From: Corinectria fuckeliana
Lineage: Eukaryota; Ascomycota; Sordariomycetes; Hypocreales; Nectriaceae
Direction: 5' to 3'
DNA length: 64,000 nt
Assembly: GCA_019137255.1 (NCBI GenBank)
Contig: WPDH01000050.1
Span: 62,001-126,000, forward strand
Below, piece after piece: positions 11,920 to 21,719 of the stretch. Each line of letters opens with the position of its first letter. The first letter of the stretch is position 1. Both the position numbers and the translations under genes were made by a program. The notes under the pieces were generated by a model, which saw only the letters and a program-made list of their open reading frames with translations, made no database searches and had not been told where the DNA came from.

Positions 11920-13006
11920 ATGGACTCCAAAGAAATATATTCTCAAGTCAGCGAGAGGTACAGCGCCGCCGCTCGCAGCTCCAATGCTAGTTATAACGAT
12001 ACTGTTTCCAAAGCCTTTGGCTACTCCGAGGAAGAGCTGGCCACGATTCCCGACGAGTCTAACTTAGGGTTGGGCTGCGGCAACCCATTAGCTATTGCTA
12101 CACTGCAAGAAGTAAGTCAAAACTTTGCGTGTCGACATGTCAAGGTTTTTGTGCTCGTGGAACTGACATGACCATTGTTAATAGGGAGAAACGGTCATCG
12201 ACCTTGGTAGTGGAGCTGGACTCGATGCCTTCCTGGCCGCAAGCAAGGTCGGCCTAACGGGCAAAGCCATTGGGGTAGATATGAACAAGGTGAGCCAAGC
12301 TGTCAAGCATTCTTGAAGATGTTCATGTGTAACGTTGGGACACAGGAGATGCTCGCCAAGGCACGAAAGCTCAAAGCTGATTTTGGCAAAACAAACATCC
12401 AGTTTGTCGAGTCCCGCATCACCGAGATTGCCCTCGCGTCAGGGATCGCCGAGTGCATCATCTCCAACTGCGTCATCAATCTCGTGCCGCAGGGCGAGAA
12501 ACAGCTAGTGTTTAATGAAATGTTTCGCTTGCTCAAGCCGGGAGGGAGAATTGCCATTTCGGACATCTTGGCCAAGAAGCCGTTCCCCAACGAGATCAGA
12601 CAGAGCATTAGTCTGTACGTTGGCTGCGTCGCAGGGGCGAGTCAGGTTTCTGAGTATGAGCGGTATCTTGATAATGCAGGCTTCAAAGGTTAGGATTCGT
12701 ACTGATGCGTCCCAACTGATAACTCACAGCTAAATGCCGGATTGTTGTAGATATTCTCATTACAGACACGGGCAGCAACTTGAACGTCTACCTCGCGGCT
12801 GACGCCGACACAGCTGACCCGGCCGAGTCTAATGTTAGCGGGAGTTGCTGTTCCGCGGTTGAGGGCATGTTGACCGATCTCCAGTCGCAAGACTTGAATG
12901 AATGGGTCGGTAAGTAAACTCGAGAACCCAAGCTCTTTTCCGTTTGATACTCTACTGATTACCTGGTGCAAAAGCTTCGTTCAAGGTATGTGCTGTGAAG
13001 CGCTGA
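11920..13006 (+). CDS. arsM: Arsenite methyltransferase (ArsM/AS3MT family)
   Basis: S-adenosylmethionine-dependent methyltransferase that converts arsenite to methylated arsenicals in the cytosol. Five exons fit: 11920-12111, 12185-12289, 12346-12688, 12730-12909, 12975-13006, giving 283 residues. All junctions are GT-AG and in phase; the third intron is only 41 bp. The SAM motif DLGSGAGLDAF is at residues 70-80. The three cysteines used to bind As(III) in the family are recognisable as C53 (GLGCGNP), C141 (SNCVINL) and C193 (YVGCVAGA). A C-terminal SCC motif lies at 252-254. The protein ends WVASFKVCAVK, as in family members. No disabling lesion was seen. It is convergent with a broken ACR3 pump and close to an arsenate reductase, so it belongs to an arsenic detoxification cluster. 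Confidence 0.93.
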
Positions 13007-13129
13007 TCTGCCGGGAAAGAAGAAGACAACCGTAGCATTGGAGAAGTAAGAGCTTTAGCTAGTGAACTCAAGGCAGACCTCGAATGCAATAGGTACACAA
13101 GTTGGCCGTGATAGTTTATTTACTCAACA

Positions 13130-14235
13130 TTACCATTCCCATTCCTTCCGCATCAATCTCATAATGTATACCAGGCCGATAAGAACAGGAACCTTCGTCA
13201 GTGATCCTACAGTTGCTACAAGAGCCTAGTCGCTATCAGGTCTAAAGGTGGCCATAGCAACCGCAATAGCCAGCTAGAAGTTATTGCCAGAGGCAGCAAA
13301 ACTCTATGCGACGGCAAGGGGATACTTAAAACCCAGTCCATAGCTAATGAAAGGCATGATGAAGAATATTGAGATAAAGTAGACGACAAGCGGTGTTACA
13401 ACGCGAACCACAGACACTACCTGGTGGACGACCTGGCGCCACCGAGACTCGAAGAGGACCAGGATGGTTTATAGAAGACCGATGAGGGACCCGGGTGCTG
13501 CAAAGCTGTGTAATCTACGTTCATACCAGGCGGGGCCGGCCGTCATGCGCAAACGCAACGCGCATGATGATGGCGGCTGCCAGAGGGATACCGAGGAACA
13601 CAGCGACTCTGGTAGCAAAATTCCTGTAAGAAGCGTCTCTAACGCCTGTCTCGCCACTGATGATACGGATGAAGAAGATGGAGAGGGGAGCGAACATGAC
13701 CATCTGCAAGATTGAATTGAGGGTGACGAGGTTGGCGCGGTATTGTCACCGCCGGCCAGGCCATTCTAGATAAGGACCTATATTTCCTGTATGTTATTTC
13801 TCCCATTTAGCAAGGCAGTGAATCCCAATGAATCACGGTGGGCTGTACGAAGCATAGCAACACATCTTCCAAGTCCAACAAGGATGAGACCGCATCCACA
13901 TGGAGCGACGGGCCAGAATCTCGTGCAACGTGTCGTACCTGACCTTGCATTAGGATTGGGGACATCGTAACCAAGAGGCCAATGGCTGCAAATATAAGTG
14001 CTTGGCTCTATAGAACATGAATAACGGACTGCGTGAGGTGCTTACCAATTGGTACGGACACGCCCTCGAGCTTGCTCCTTTGCAACGCTGGGCCAGTCGA
14101 GGGCACGAAGTAGTCCAGAACGATGCCAACTGCCATGACATGGAATATCCCACAGGGCGAGGAAGCGGTCGAGCCACCCCAACGCCTTGAAGGCTGCTCA
14201 GCGGAGAAATCTTTGGTTTTTTGTTCGGAGGACAT
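13130..14235 (-). pseudogene. acr3: ACR3-type arsenite efflux permease, pseudogene
   Basis: The minus strand encodes a plasma-membrane arsenite exporter of the ACR3/BASS superfamily, now broken. The start MSSEQKTKDFSAE at 14235 runs into LGWLDRFLAL only after a one-base frameshift, and MAVGIVLDYFVPSTGPALQ needs a second frameshift. The C-terminal third reads SFAASGNNF, LAIAVAMATF and KVPVLIGLVYIM, the family's conserved helices, ending at a TAA at 13130-13132. Within it, in the same frame, are TAG codons at 13304-13306, 13274-13276 and 13226-13228. At least one (GAG to TAG expected at NNFEL) is not a RIP change, so ordinary decay has contributed. It lies head-to-head with the Acr2 reductase gene, as expected for a co-regulated pump and reductase pair. 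Confidence 0.88.
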
Positions 14236-14515
14236 GATTGCAATGATTCGATCTTTTATAGGGATAATAAATAATAAAGCTTGCTTACTACCCACTAACA
14301 TACGGAGACTCGGCCAGCTTCCAACCCAAGCTAGCATTTTACCATGCAAAGAAGTCATCCAATCGCAGTCGGGACATGACACACTCCCAGCCAATCATAA
14401 CGGTGTCATGGCACACTCCCTGAACGATGGTATTGAAAAGGTCGAAGGGCCCCGTGTTGTCCCATTGACCGCATGAGACTTTCAAGTTCCTTCCATTAAC
14501 TTTATTAGCACCGCA

Positions 14516-15101
14516 ATGGCAACGTCGCAAACCCCCAGCAACAGCAGCTCAAGGCATGCGCAGCCTGGACGCATGACGCGTGAGGAGCTGCTAAGAATGC
14601 TCAAAGGGGGCGAGAACGTTGCTGGCCGTGACTTTCTCCTCGTCGATCTGCGGCGCAATGACCACGAGGTGCGTATGCTCACATGATGCATACCACTTCA
14701 GGCTCCATCCTCTATCTCCTGGTAATAACTCGTATACTAGGGCGGCACAATTCGCAGCTCCATCAACCTTCCGGCGCAAAGCCTTTACGCTACCATTCCG
14801 ACCTTATACCGCATGTTGAAGGCGGCTGGTGTGCGCAAGGTCATCTGGTACTGCTGTAAATCCCAAACGGGAGGTGTTTCTCGATTGTTTGCGGTATCTG
14901 ATCGTGATGGCAGCTTCGTCCCGAGGGCGCGGTACTCGAGCCGCTAGGTGGCTCCGGGATCACATGGCCGATTGCGGCGATGGCGACGACGTTGTAGAGA
15001 GCCTCATCCTACACGAAGGAATAAAGGGCTGGGCGCAAGCGGGCGGCGAATACGTAGAGTTGATGAATGAGTATGATGCAGCCTCCTGGGCTGCAAGCTG
15101 A
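14516..15101 (+). CDS. acr2: Acr2/Cdc25-type arsenate reductase (rhodanese fold)
   Basis: Reduces arsenate to arsenite so that it can be exported or methylated. Three exons (14516-14668, 14741-14855, 14914-15101) give 151 residues with in-phase GT-AG junctions. The rhodanese/Cdc25 fold is visible: FLLVDLRRNDHEGG near residue 45, and the active-site loop WYCSSSRGRGTRAARW near residues 87-102, a C-x5-R phosphatase-like loop created by joining exons 2 and 3. The C-terminal GIKGWAQAG is also typical. Start at 14516 is the first ATG with a fungal-like context. The gene is divergent from the ACR3 pseudogene (281 bp between starts) and 343 bp upstream of a bZIP gene. It appears intact, so the cluster has kept reductase and methyltransferase but lost the pump. 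Confidence 0.88.
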
Positions 15102-15444
15102 TGCTTTGGACTTTTGCAATTCGCTTGATCCCGTTATCGCACTTGTTTGGAATGCATGGTTGAGACTATTCGTACTTCGTATCTAGATCAATCTACATTG
15201 TAATAGTCTAAGTACATATGAACCATTAGGCCTCTAGTAGTATAGATTAGTCCAGTAGTTGTGGGTCGGGAGTCGGCGAGCCGGGATTCGGGATCCGGGA
15301 GACCTTAGACTAGGTACCAAGGCGAGTCTTAATTAAAACTTGCAACCATTTCTGCATCTCCAACTCTCACGCCCATCAGCTATTTCCACCCTCGCGAGAC
15401 TACTTGGCTGCTAGTTCACGATCAAAGGGCTCAGAACCGGCCAG

Positions 15445-16243
15445 ATGCCTAGAAAGGTATGGAATGAGCTTTCTCTGCAGACTCGCAATGTCACCAGTTT
15501 CTCATCGCCCTTTGCCTGCTTAGTTCAAGACGCCAGAGTCAAGTGTTCGGAACCGTGAAAGCCAACGGCGCTCCCGCGCCCGGCGCAGAGACCTCATCGA
15601 CGACTTGTCGAGGCAGTTGGATGAGTACAAGCGCCGAGGCGTCGAGGCGTCCCTAGAAATGCAACAGGCTGCCAGAGCCGTGTCTGCCGAGAACCAGCGT
15701 CTGCGAGCCTTGCTCCGCTTGCATGGCGTCTCCCAGGGCGAGATTCATCGGCACTTGCTGAACGACGTGGATATACGGGAGACGAGCGGCCGCCCATCTC
15801 TTGAGCATGCGCAGACCCAAAGCACGCCGTTGGACCCTACCGTGACCGATACTTCCTCGTCCTATCGAAAGTCCTCGTCGCCGGACGTAACCTGCTCCAT
15901 GTCTACAGCCCGAAGTCCCCGCCAGAGTAATCTGGGAGAGCACGGCCAACGCCCTGTACACGAAGATCGTCAACATCTCGAGCCGATGGGGTATTCAGAG
16001 GGCGCGACGGCAGGCGGTATGCTCCCACCCTTGTCAGATTGCTTCTGTCCGCCGGGGCCATTGCCAACAGATGTAGACCGCACAGAAGCAATGGAGACAT
16101 CCTGCGACACGGCGGCAGCAATTCTCGTCGAGCTTCACGGCCACACAGATCCGGTGCGGGCTCGCATTGCTCTCGGTTGTTCAGGAATGAGCAGCTGTTC
16201 TGTCAAGAACACTACCATATTTAGGCTGATGGACGAGCTCTAG
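15445..16243 (+). CDS. bZIP transcription factor, cysteine-bearing (putative arsenic-responsive)
   Basis: Nuclear DNA-binding protein of 243 residues from two exons (15445-15456 and 15524-16243). The tiny first exon encodes only MPRK, and its join restores the basic region: RNRESQRRSRARR at about residues 11-23, followed by a leucine-zipper heptad through LRALLRLHG. The C-terminus has spaced cysteines (DCFC, ETSCDTAA, LGC, SSC) and ends VKNTTIFRLMDEL. Yeast Yap8/Acr1 senses As(III) through cysteines, so a similar role is inferred from the cysteines and from the arsenic genes alongside. It is convergent with a second bZIP gene that shares the C-terminal pattern (Cys, then V-x-N, then F-x-L). 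No direct target site was identified. Confidence 0.82.
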
Positions 16244-16468
16244 TTCGTGGCAGGATTCACAATGTCACGGGGATATTGTCTCACGGGAACGTTGCATCAG
16301 CTGAGAGATAGAGCGAAGGCGTCAGCACCATCCATCAGCGACCTCGAGTATATTATCTTAATCAGCTAATCTGTGTACAATGCAACGCCTCGCGCTTGCC
16401 ATCCCCTTTCAAGAAGCAACCTTGCGTCGCCTGTACCTCTGTAACCTCTGTTGGGAACGCGACTTGAA

Positions 16469-17197
16469 TCACAGGGAGGAAATATAGTCGAGCAACGCAA
16501 AGAGCAGCTTGTTCTCTACACGACACCCATCTCCCTCGACGGAAGCCCTGCGGAATCCAGGTTGTAGCCAGCCACGAAGGGCAGAAGCTTCTAAACAGGC
16601 GTAATTTTGCTCCGCAATAATCCTGTACGCGTCGCGGCACCGGGTGGTGGATTCCTTGGCGTCGAGCGGCTGCAGGTCGCAGCATCCTTTCTCCACGTCG
16701 CCCATGGCAGCGTCGTAGTCGCACCACGCCTCGACCCTCGAGACAGACCCTAGTAAAGGCGTGTTCTGGTAGGTGAAGATGGGTCTGCTTTCCAAGTCTA
16801 CCGCCAGGCCGTGGCCAGCACCAGAGGCACGGGATGCCGATGACGACTGTGAAGATGATGACTCCAAGGGCTGTAGGGGCGGGTTGGAACTGTCGGTTTT
16901 GGCTGTTACACCATCGCACATTGTAGCGTCGGCGTCATTCACGGAAGATGACGACCTGGCGTGGTCAAGCTCTCCGGTCAGGCGCTCAATCGTCGACAAG
17001 GCCTTCTGTAGCTCCACCCGAGTCTCAGCGAGCTTGGACTCTAGGTCCGCCATGTGGCGTTTCACCCTCTCTCGGTGACGCCGCTGGTTGTTGCGGACCC
17101 GTACTGCCTGGTGGTTGGCAGGCTTGCTAGACCACTTCGTCGTCAGGATGCCGTTGGCATGAGGGAGCCTGGTCTGTGATCCCATCGTTTTCGGCAA
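16469..17197 (-). CDS. bZIP transcription factor, cysteine-rich C-terminus
   Basis: Single-exon gene for 242 residues. The basic region RVRNNQRRHRERVKRHM is at residues 33-49 and is followed by a zipper with leucine/hydrophobic heptads to about residue 80. A serine-rich linker leads to a cysteine-rich C-terminal half (AWCDYD, GCCDL, TRCRDA, NYACLEA, GDGCRVEN) ending LLFALLDYISSL. The C-terminal half resembles that of the neighbouring convergent bZIP, suggesting an old duplication with divergence. Start at 17197 is the first ATG of the frame. Function is inferred from neighbours: probable stress or metalloid-responsive regulator. A Yap-like role in other stresses is equally possible. Confidence 0.82.
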   Translation of the reverse strand: MPKTMGSQTRLPHANGILTTKWSSKPANHQAVRVRNNQRRHRERVKRHMADLESKLAETRVELQKALSTIERLTGELDHARSSSSVNDADATMCDGVTAKTDSSNPPLQPLESSSSQSSSASRASGAGHGLAVDLESRPIFTYQNTPLLGSVSRVEAWCDYDAAMGDVEKGCCDLQPLDAKESTTRCRDAYRIIAEQNYACLEASALRGWLQPGFRRASVEGDGCRVENKLLFALLDYISSL

Positions 17198-18299
17198 AGG
17201 CGAGATGTTGGATATTCAGGGGGTAAGGATTGTGTACGAGAATAGGCTACCAACTCGACAAGGTTGTGTTGTCAATCTGTCAAGAGGGTAACAGCTGGCA
17301 ATTAGGGAAGAGTCAGACACTGTAGAATGTAGTGGGACACGATGGAGGGGCCGATGACATGGATACTGGAGTCGATGACATATCGAAAAATTGCCTCATT
17401 AGGGTAGCACTACAACACCAAAGTACTCGGTGGGGAACTTGGCATGTACATAGTACTGAGAAGCACGGCATGGACTCTGGCCGTTCCGCAGGTTTGCTGC
17501 GGATCGCAGTCGCTCAACGCGGTGAGTTCGTTGCGAATCCTCGGCCGCTGGATGCACATGTTCGCAGTCCCCAACCAGAGCTTAGTTCACGCCCGAAGCG
17601 GCTCGCCGATGCATGGAGGAACTAATCACGTACAGATTGTTACGAGACCTCATTTCAAACTATTCAGCGACCGTTTCAGCAAGCGGGAGGAACGCATGCT
17701 TAAAGAGCCCAAGGTGGAGGAGAGGATAGGATAAACTGAGAGGGGTGAAGGGACAGAGAGGGGGCTACAAATAGGTTTAAATACTGTACCATATCATAAT
17801 AGTGGCACACGCAGGAAACTACTGTCACAATCAGATGGTCATGTTAGAATACCATCCAGTTGATAGAAAATCTCGGATGCATCTACTCTTCAACACCTCC
17901 GCTACCACTGGCGTCCGAGTCATACTCAGTACCAAGCTCAACTTGAAACCCATAGATGGTGCACAATTTTAAGCATAAATTCGCCCGCCTCCCATTTAAT
18001 CATTTTGTTCAGCATATAAGCCGCAGCCCGCATCAGGAAATCCCCTATTCCCCGTTTGCCTTCGCTTGCAGCCATGAATACATACCCCACAATGAACGGC
18101 AGTTCGCTTTCCTTCTCCATGTAAGCCGGAGTGTACAACTGCGTCAAGGTGGGATGACATGCTGTTTGAAGCGCACGCAAGAACCCCCAGCACCACCGAT
18201 GCATGAGCAAGTATGGGAATGAAAGCTCTGGCGTTTCCGCTCCCAAGGCAGCAAGGAAAGCAGATCCATTGGGACCATGTGCTGTCGGTGTAAGACTCG
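17198..18299. other. Intergenic, no gene recognised
   Basis: Contains the upstream region of the minus-strand bZIP. Short open frames here (for example 17332-17625 and 17938-18246) show no domain or splice structure that I can support. Confidence 0.5.
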
Positions 18300-19410
18300 T
18301 GGGAGTATCCCATGCCGAACCCCTGGGATGCGGCTTTTGACTGTTTCGTCATGGCCATGATCGATCCGGACTACGCCAAGCGCCAGCTAGACCTCCTGAC
18401 GCGGGAGAACTACATGCAGCCGAGCGGGCAGATCCCGGCCAACGACTGCAACTTCGACGAGATTGACCCGCCTGTCCTCGCCTGGGCGGCCTTCCGCGTC
18501 TTCATGATGGGGCACAAGATGTACGGCCGCCAGGACCTGGACTTCCTCGAGAGTGTCTTCTAGAAGCTGCTCTTTAATTTCACCTGGTAAGCCAACTGCA
18601 AGGACCTTGAGGGCAAGAACGTCTTCGATGGCTTCTACTACGATGCCATCTTGTGGGGGAGTCCCTGGCACCGCCAGTTGCGCGTCCGGTTCCTCGTCGG
18701 CATCATTCCGCTCTTCGCGACGCTGACCATCGAGCCAGAGATAATGGAAAAATTGCCCTGGTTCAAGAAGCGAGTCGACTGGGTCATCGAGCACCGTGTG
18801 GATCTCGCTGAGCGGAACATCGCGAGCATTCGGAAGCGTGGACAGGACGCCAGACTGCTCTGCGCCCTGACCAGCAAGGACCGGCTGGAGCGCATCCTCA
18901 AGAGGCTCCTGGACTAAGGCGAGTTCCTAGCGGACCACGGCATCCGGTCACTTTCGAAGCATCACCTGGAGCACCCGGACTGCGTGACGTCCAACGGCAA
19001 GCGGTTCGAGGTCGGATACCAGCCCGGCCAGGCCGACGGCAGTAACACTAACTGGCACGGCCCGATCTCGATGACAGTCAACTACCTGATCATCGAGTCC
19101 CTACAGCGCTTCTTCTTGTTCTACGACGAGAGCTTCACGGTCGAGATCCCGACGGGGTCTGGAGACAAGATGCACCTCGGCCACATCGCCGAGGAGCTGC
19201 AGCATCGGATGCAGCACCTCTTTGCTAGGAACAGCGACGACCGACGCTCTCTTAATGCCGGTAGCGATGTGCTTGACTTTGACGAGCTCTAGAGGGATTA
19301 CATCAACTTCTACGAATATTTCGACGGCGACACGGGCGGCGGGCTGGGAGCCAATCACCATTGCGGGTCGTCCAGCCTAACTGCCCGGATGATTCACGAC
19401 ACGGGGTCTG
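18300..19410 (+). pseudogene. GH63-like glycoside hydrolase, pseudogene
   Basis: One continuous frame from about 18312 shows a GH63 (mannosylglycerate hydrolase/glucosidase I-like) (alpha/alpha)6-barrel sequence: PWDAAFDCFVMAMIDPDYAK, PSGQIPAND, PPVLAWAAFRVF, then DGFYYDAI, NWHGPISMTVNYLIIESLQR, PTGSGDKMHLGHIAEEL and FYEYFDGDTGGGLGANH. Four in-frame stops interrupt it: TAG 18561-18563, TAA 18588-18590, TAA 18915-18917, TAG 19290-19292. The first (Gln expected), second (Trp expected) and fourth (Trp expected) fit RIP-type transitions. A segment of roughly 100 residues is missing between KNVF and DGFYYD near 18630, and the N-terminal part upstream of 18300 is also gone. Not functional. Confidence 0.85.
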
Positions 19411-19507
19411 TCGAACTGCTTCCTTTGTTGTCTTTCACGTCTTCCCTTTCTTCTACGAGATACGCACATCCAGCCGGTAGCAGCGAACTAACTAATGGCT
19501 GAGCAGG

Positions 19508-19858
19508 GTGAACTGGCGCCTCCCACATTCTCCTCGTATCCCGAGCGAGGCCATGGCGCATTATTTCGACGACCTCTTCACAAGGTTCGAAACAACGAGG
19601 GTCGGAAAGTCCCATAGGAAAGATGCGATGCCCCTTCGGACGTCGTCGGTGGCGCGAAGCATTACGCAAGCCACACCGCTTGGCGACGGCGATGGAGGCG
19701 ATTTCGATGAAGATGACGATGGTACGGACAGGGCCGATACTATCGACGAAACCAAGACCACCGAACGGGATGCTATGGATAAGCATATGCACAAACATGT
19801 TTCTAAGCAGCTCAAGAAGATGAAGCTCAGTGAGCCTCAGGATGAGTTTGAGGCTTAG
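19508..19858 (+). CDS. Small acidic ORF, possibly the tail of the GH63 relic
   Basis: An open frame of 116 codons beginning with GTG at 19508 follows the GH63 relic in a different frame. It starts just after a branch-point-like ACTAAC and a GCAG that could be a splice acceptor. It contains AMAHYFDDLFTRFE and an Asp-rich stretch, then a Lys-rich helix-like end. I recall similar HYFD tails in fungal GH63-like proteins, but cannot confirm this. It may also be an unrelated remnant. Confidence 0.3.
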   Translation: MNWRLPHSPRIPSEAMAHYFDDLFTRFETTRVGKSHRKDAMPLRTSSVARSITQATPLGDGDGGDFDEDDDGTDRADTIDETKTTERDAMDKHMHKHVSKQLKKMKLSEPQDEFEA

Positions 19859-20117
19859 AGATGACGTTGACTTCTTAGAGGATAGGATGAAAGCTACTTT
19901 TTCGGGGTTTTTATTGGACTAGATATCTATCGCATTTCTTTCTTGTCTACTTCATGTTGCCGTGGCTTTAGATGTGACAAACTGTTATTCTATTTTCATG
20001 CACCTATCAACGGCTGACACCATTAACACCGTTTAGGGTCCTCATCTTATTCAGTACTGCGACTATAACAAGTTCGTTGCAGGTGCTTACATCATTCGTC
20101 TCATATACACAACCCGG

Positions 20118-21515
20118 ATGCTGCTGGAGATCCGGATCCGCGGTTGGCACATGGACGGGAATCGGGGCTGGGGCCAGACGGCGGCAGTCTCCGAGACGAT
20201 GAGCGGCCGATGGAGCCCCGTCACAGTCCGGATGCTCCGGGGCTCGCTCGAGGGCCATGCCACGACGCAGCTCTATGCCCTGCGCCTGGCGGAATCCATG
20301 CCACGGCCGAGTTCCACCCAGGCTCTCCGTGCCGACGGCAAGGTATCCCATCGGGCACACAGCGACACCTGCGACCTCGGCCGTGACGAAGTCCTCATTG
20401 GGCCGGACCGGAACAGGGTGGCGGACATAATCGAGCGCAACAAGATCCCGCTGGTCAAGTACCGCGCCGAGTCCGGGCAGCTAGAGGTTCTCGAGTTCGG
20501 ACCGGGGACGAGGTACGCCATCATCTCACACGTCTGGGCGGACGGGTACGGCAACCAAGGCGAGAACCGCATCCACAAGTGCCTCCCCGGCTCCTTCAAC
20601 CGCCTGTTCCTCGACGCGCAGCGCCTGCTCCGCCGCAACGAGCCGGACCCCGAGCTCCCCTTTTGGATTGACGCGCTGACCATACCTGTCGACAGCCCGG
20701 CGCAGCGGCGACGGGCCATCAAGTCGATGCACCACGCCTACAACAACGCCGACTTCATGGTCGTCCTCGAGGTCGACTTCCCGAACGACTTCGACCACGG
20801 GGCCTGCGGTCCGCGCTGCGGCGGGGATGACGCCGACGACGGGTGCCGGGACAACCTCGACCGACGCATGAAGTGCTTCCTCGAGTCGCTCTACGACGCC
20901 TACCCGGACGCTATCCCCCCAGGCATCATCTTCGTGGCCGGCCGTCGCCTCGCCATCGAGGGCTTTGGCTGGGCGCCCTGCACGTGGATGGTCGCCCAGG
21001 ACGTCAGCCAGGACGACCCCATTTTCAACCACGCCGCTGCGGCCGAGCTGACGCTGAACGGGCTGCTGGTCCGGTACCCGGGTTTCCTCCTCCGGGCCTC
21101 CGGGAACCGCATGTACGACGACGCTGACAACAATACCACCTTCTCTTTCCCCTGTGACATCCTGCTGCTCGAGTGGTACCACGTGCAGGCGTGCGAGGGC
21201 GCCATCGCGGCGACGACGCCCGCCGACGACGGGCTGCTAGCCATCATCTCCCCGCGAGAGGAGGTCCGCGAGGACCGCGTCATCGCCCTCCTTGTTGCCG
21301 TGAAGAAAACGAGGCGGCCCAAGCTCTACGTCGAGATCCTGCAGCGGGTCTGGATCTGGCGGGAGCGGGACCAGGCCCGGATCGAGGAGCTGAAGAAGTC
21401 CTTCTGGGCATACAAGATCAATGTGTGTGAGTACGGCGAGATCTTGCACAGCGACCAACAGTGGTGCATTGGCAAGTATCGGTGGGGTCCTGTAAGGCTG
21501 AATTCTGGACCCTAA
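20118..21515 (+). CDS. Heterokaryon incompatibility (HET) domain protein
   Basis: Intronless, GC-rich gene for 465 residues. The HET domain begins near residue 135 with YAIISHVWADGYGN and continues through LPFWIDALTIP and the RAIKSMHHAYNNADFMVVLE segment, the three conserved blocks of this family. The region before it (IIERNKIPLVKY) and after it (RRMKCFLESLYDAYP, WMVAQDV) resembles the subgroup with an SHVW(S/A)DGLGN signature. In ascomycetes HET proteins trigger cell death on non-self recognition. At 465 residues it is somewhat shorter than many relatives, and the family's C-terminal EDE-type segment is weak, so mild C-terminal change is possible. No partner gene is evident. Start at 20118 is the first ATG of the frame; a longer product from an upstream exon cannot be excluded. 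Confidence 0.85.
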   Translation: MLLEIRIRGWHMDGNRGWGQTAAVSETMSGRWSPVTVRMLRGSLEGHATTQLYALRLAESMPRPSSTQALRADGKVSHRAHSDTCDLGRDEVLIGPDRNRVADIIERNKIPLVKYRAESGQLEVLEFGPGTRYAIISHVWADGYGNQGENRIHKCLPGSFNRLFLDAQRLLRRNEPDPELPFWIDALTIPVDSPAQRRRAIKSMHHAYNNADFMVVLEVDFPNDFDHGACGPRCGGDDADDGCRDNLDRRMKCFLESLYDAYPDAIPPGIIFVAGRRLAIEGFGWAPCTWMVAQDVSQDDPIFNHAAAAELTLNGLLVRYPGFLLRASGNRMYDDADNNTTFSFPCDILLLEWYHVQACEGAIAATTPADDGLLAIISPREEVREDRVIALLVAVKKTRRPKLYVEILQRVWIWRERDQARIEELKKSFWAYKINVCEYGEILHSDQQWCIGKYRWGPVRLNSGP

Positions 21516-21719
21516 ACTAGTAGAGCTCCAGAAAGAGCAAAGGAAGGGTAAAGAAAGAACAGAGATGAGCGTTTTACTCGTTTCATACGGGGCCTATACA
21601 GCATACATTGAAGCAATGATATGATGAATTCAAAGTCCATGTTGGACGTAATCGCACTCTCTACTATTCCACATGATATTTTTTCCCTCGTGCTCCCCAT
21701 AATCAGCTCATATTCGCTT

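Noticed and set aside
20526..21182. Long minus-strand frame of 218 codons under the HET gene
   Set aside because: Shadow of a GC-rich coding sequence; no domain and biased Val/Gly/Arg/Asp content typical of antisense frames.
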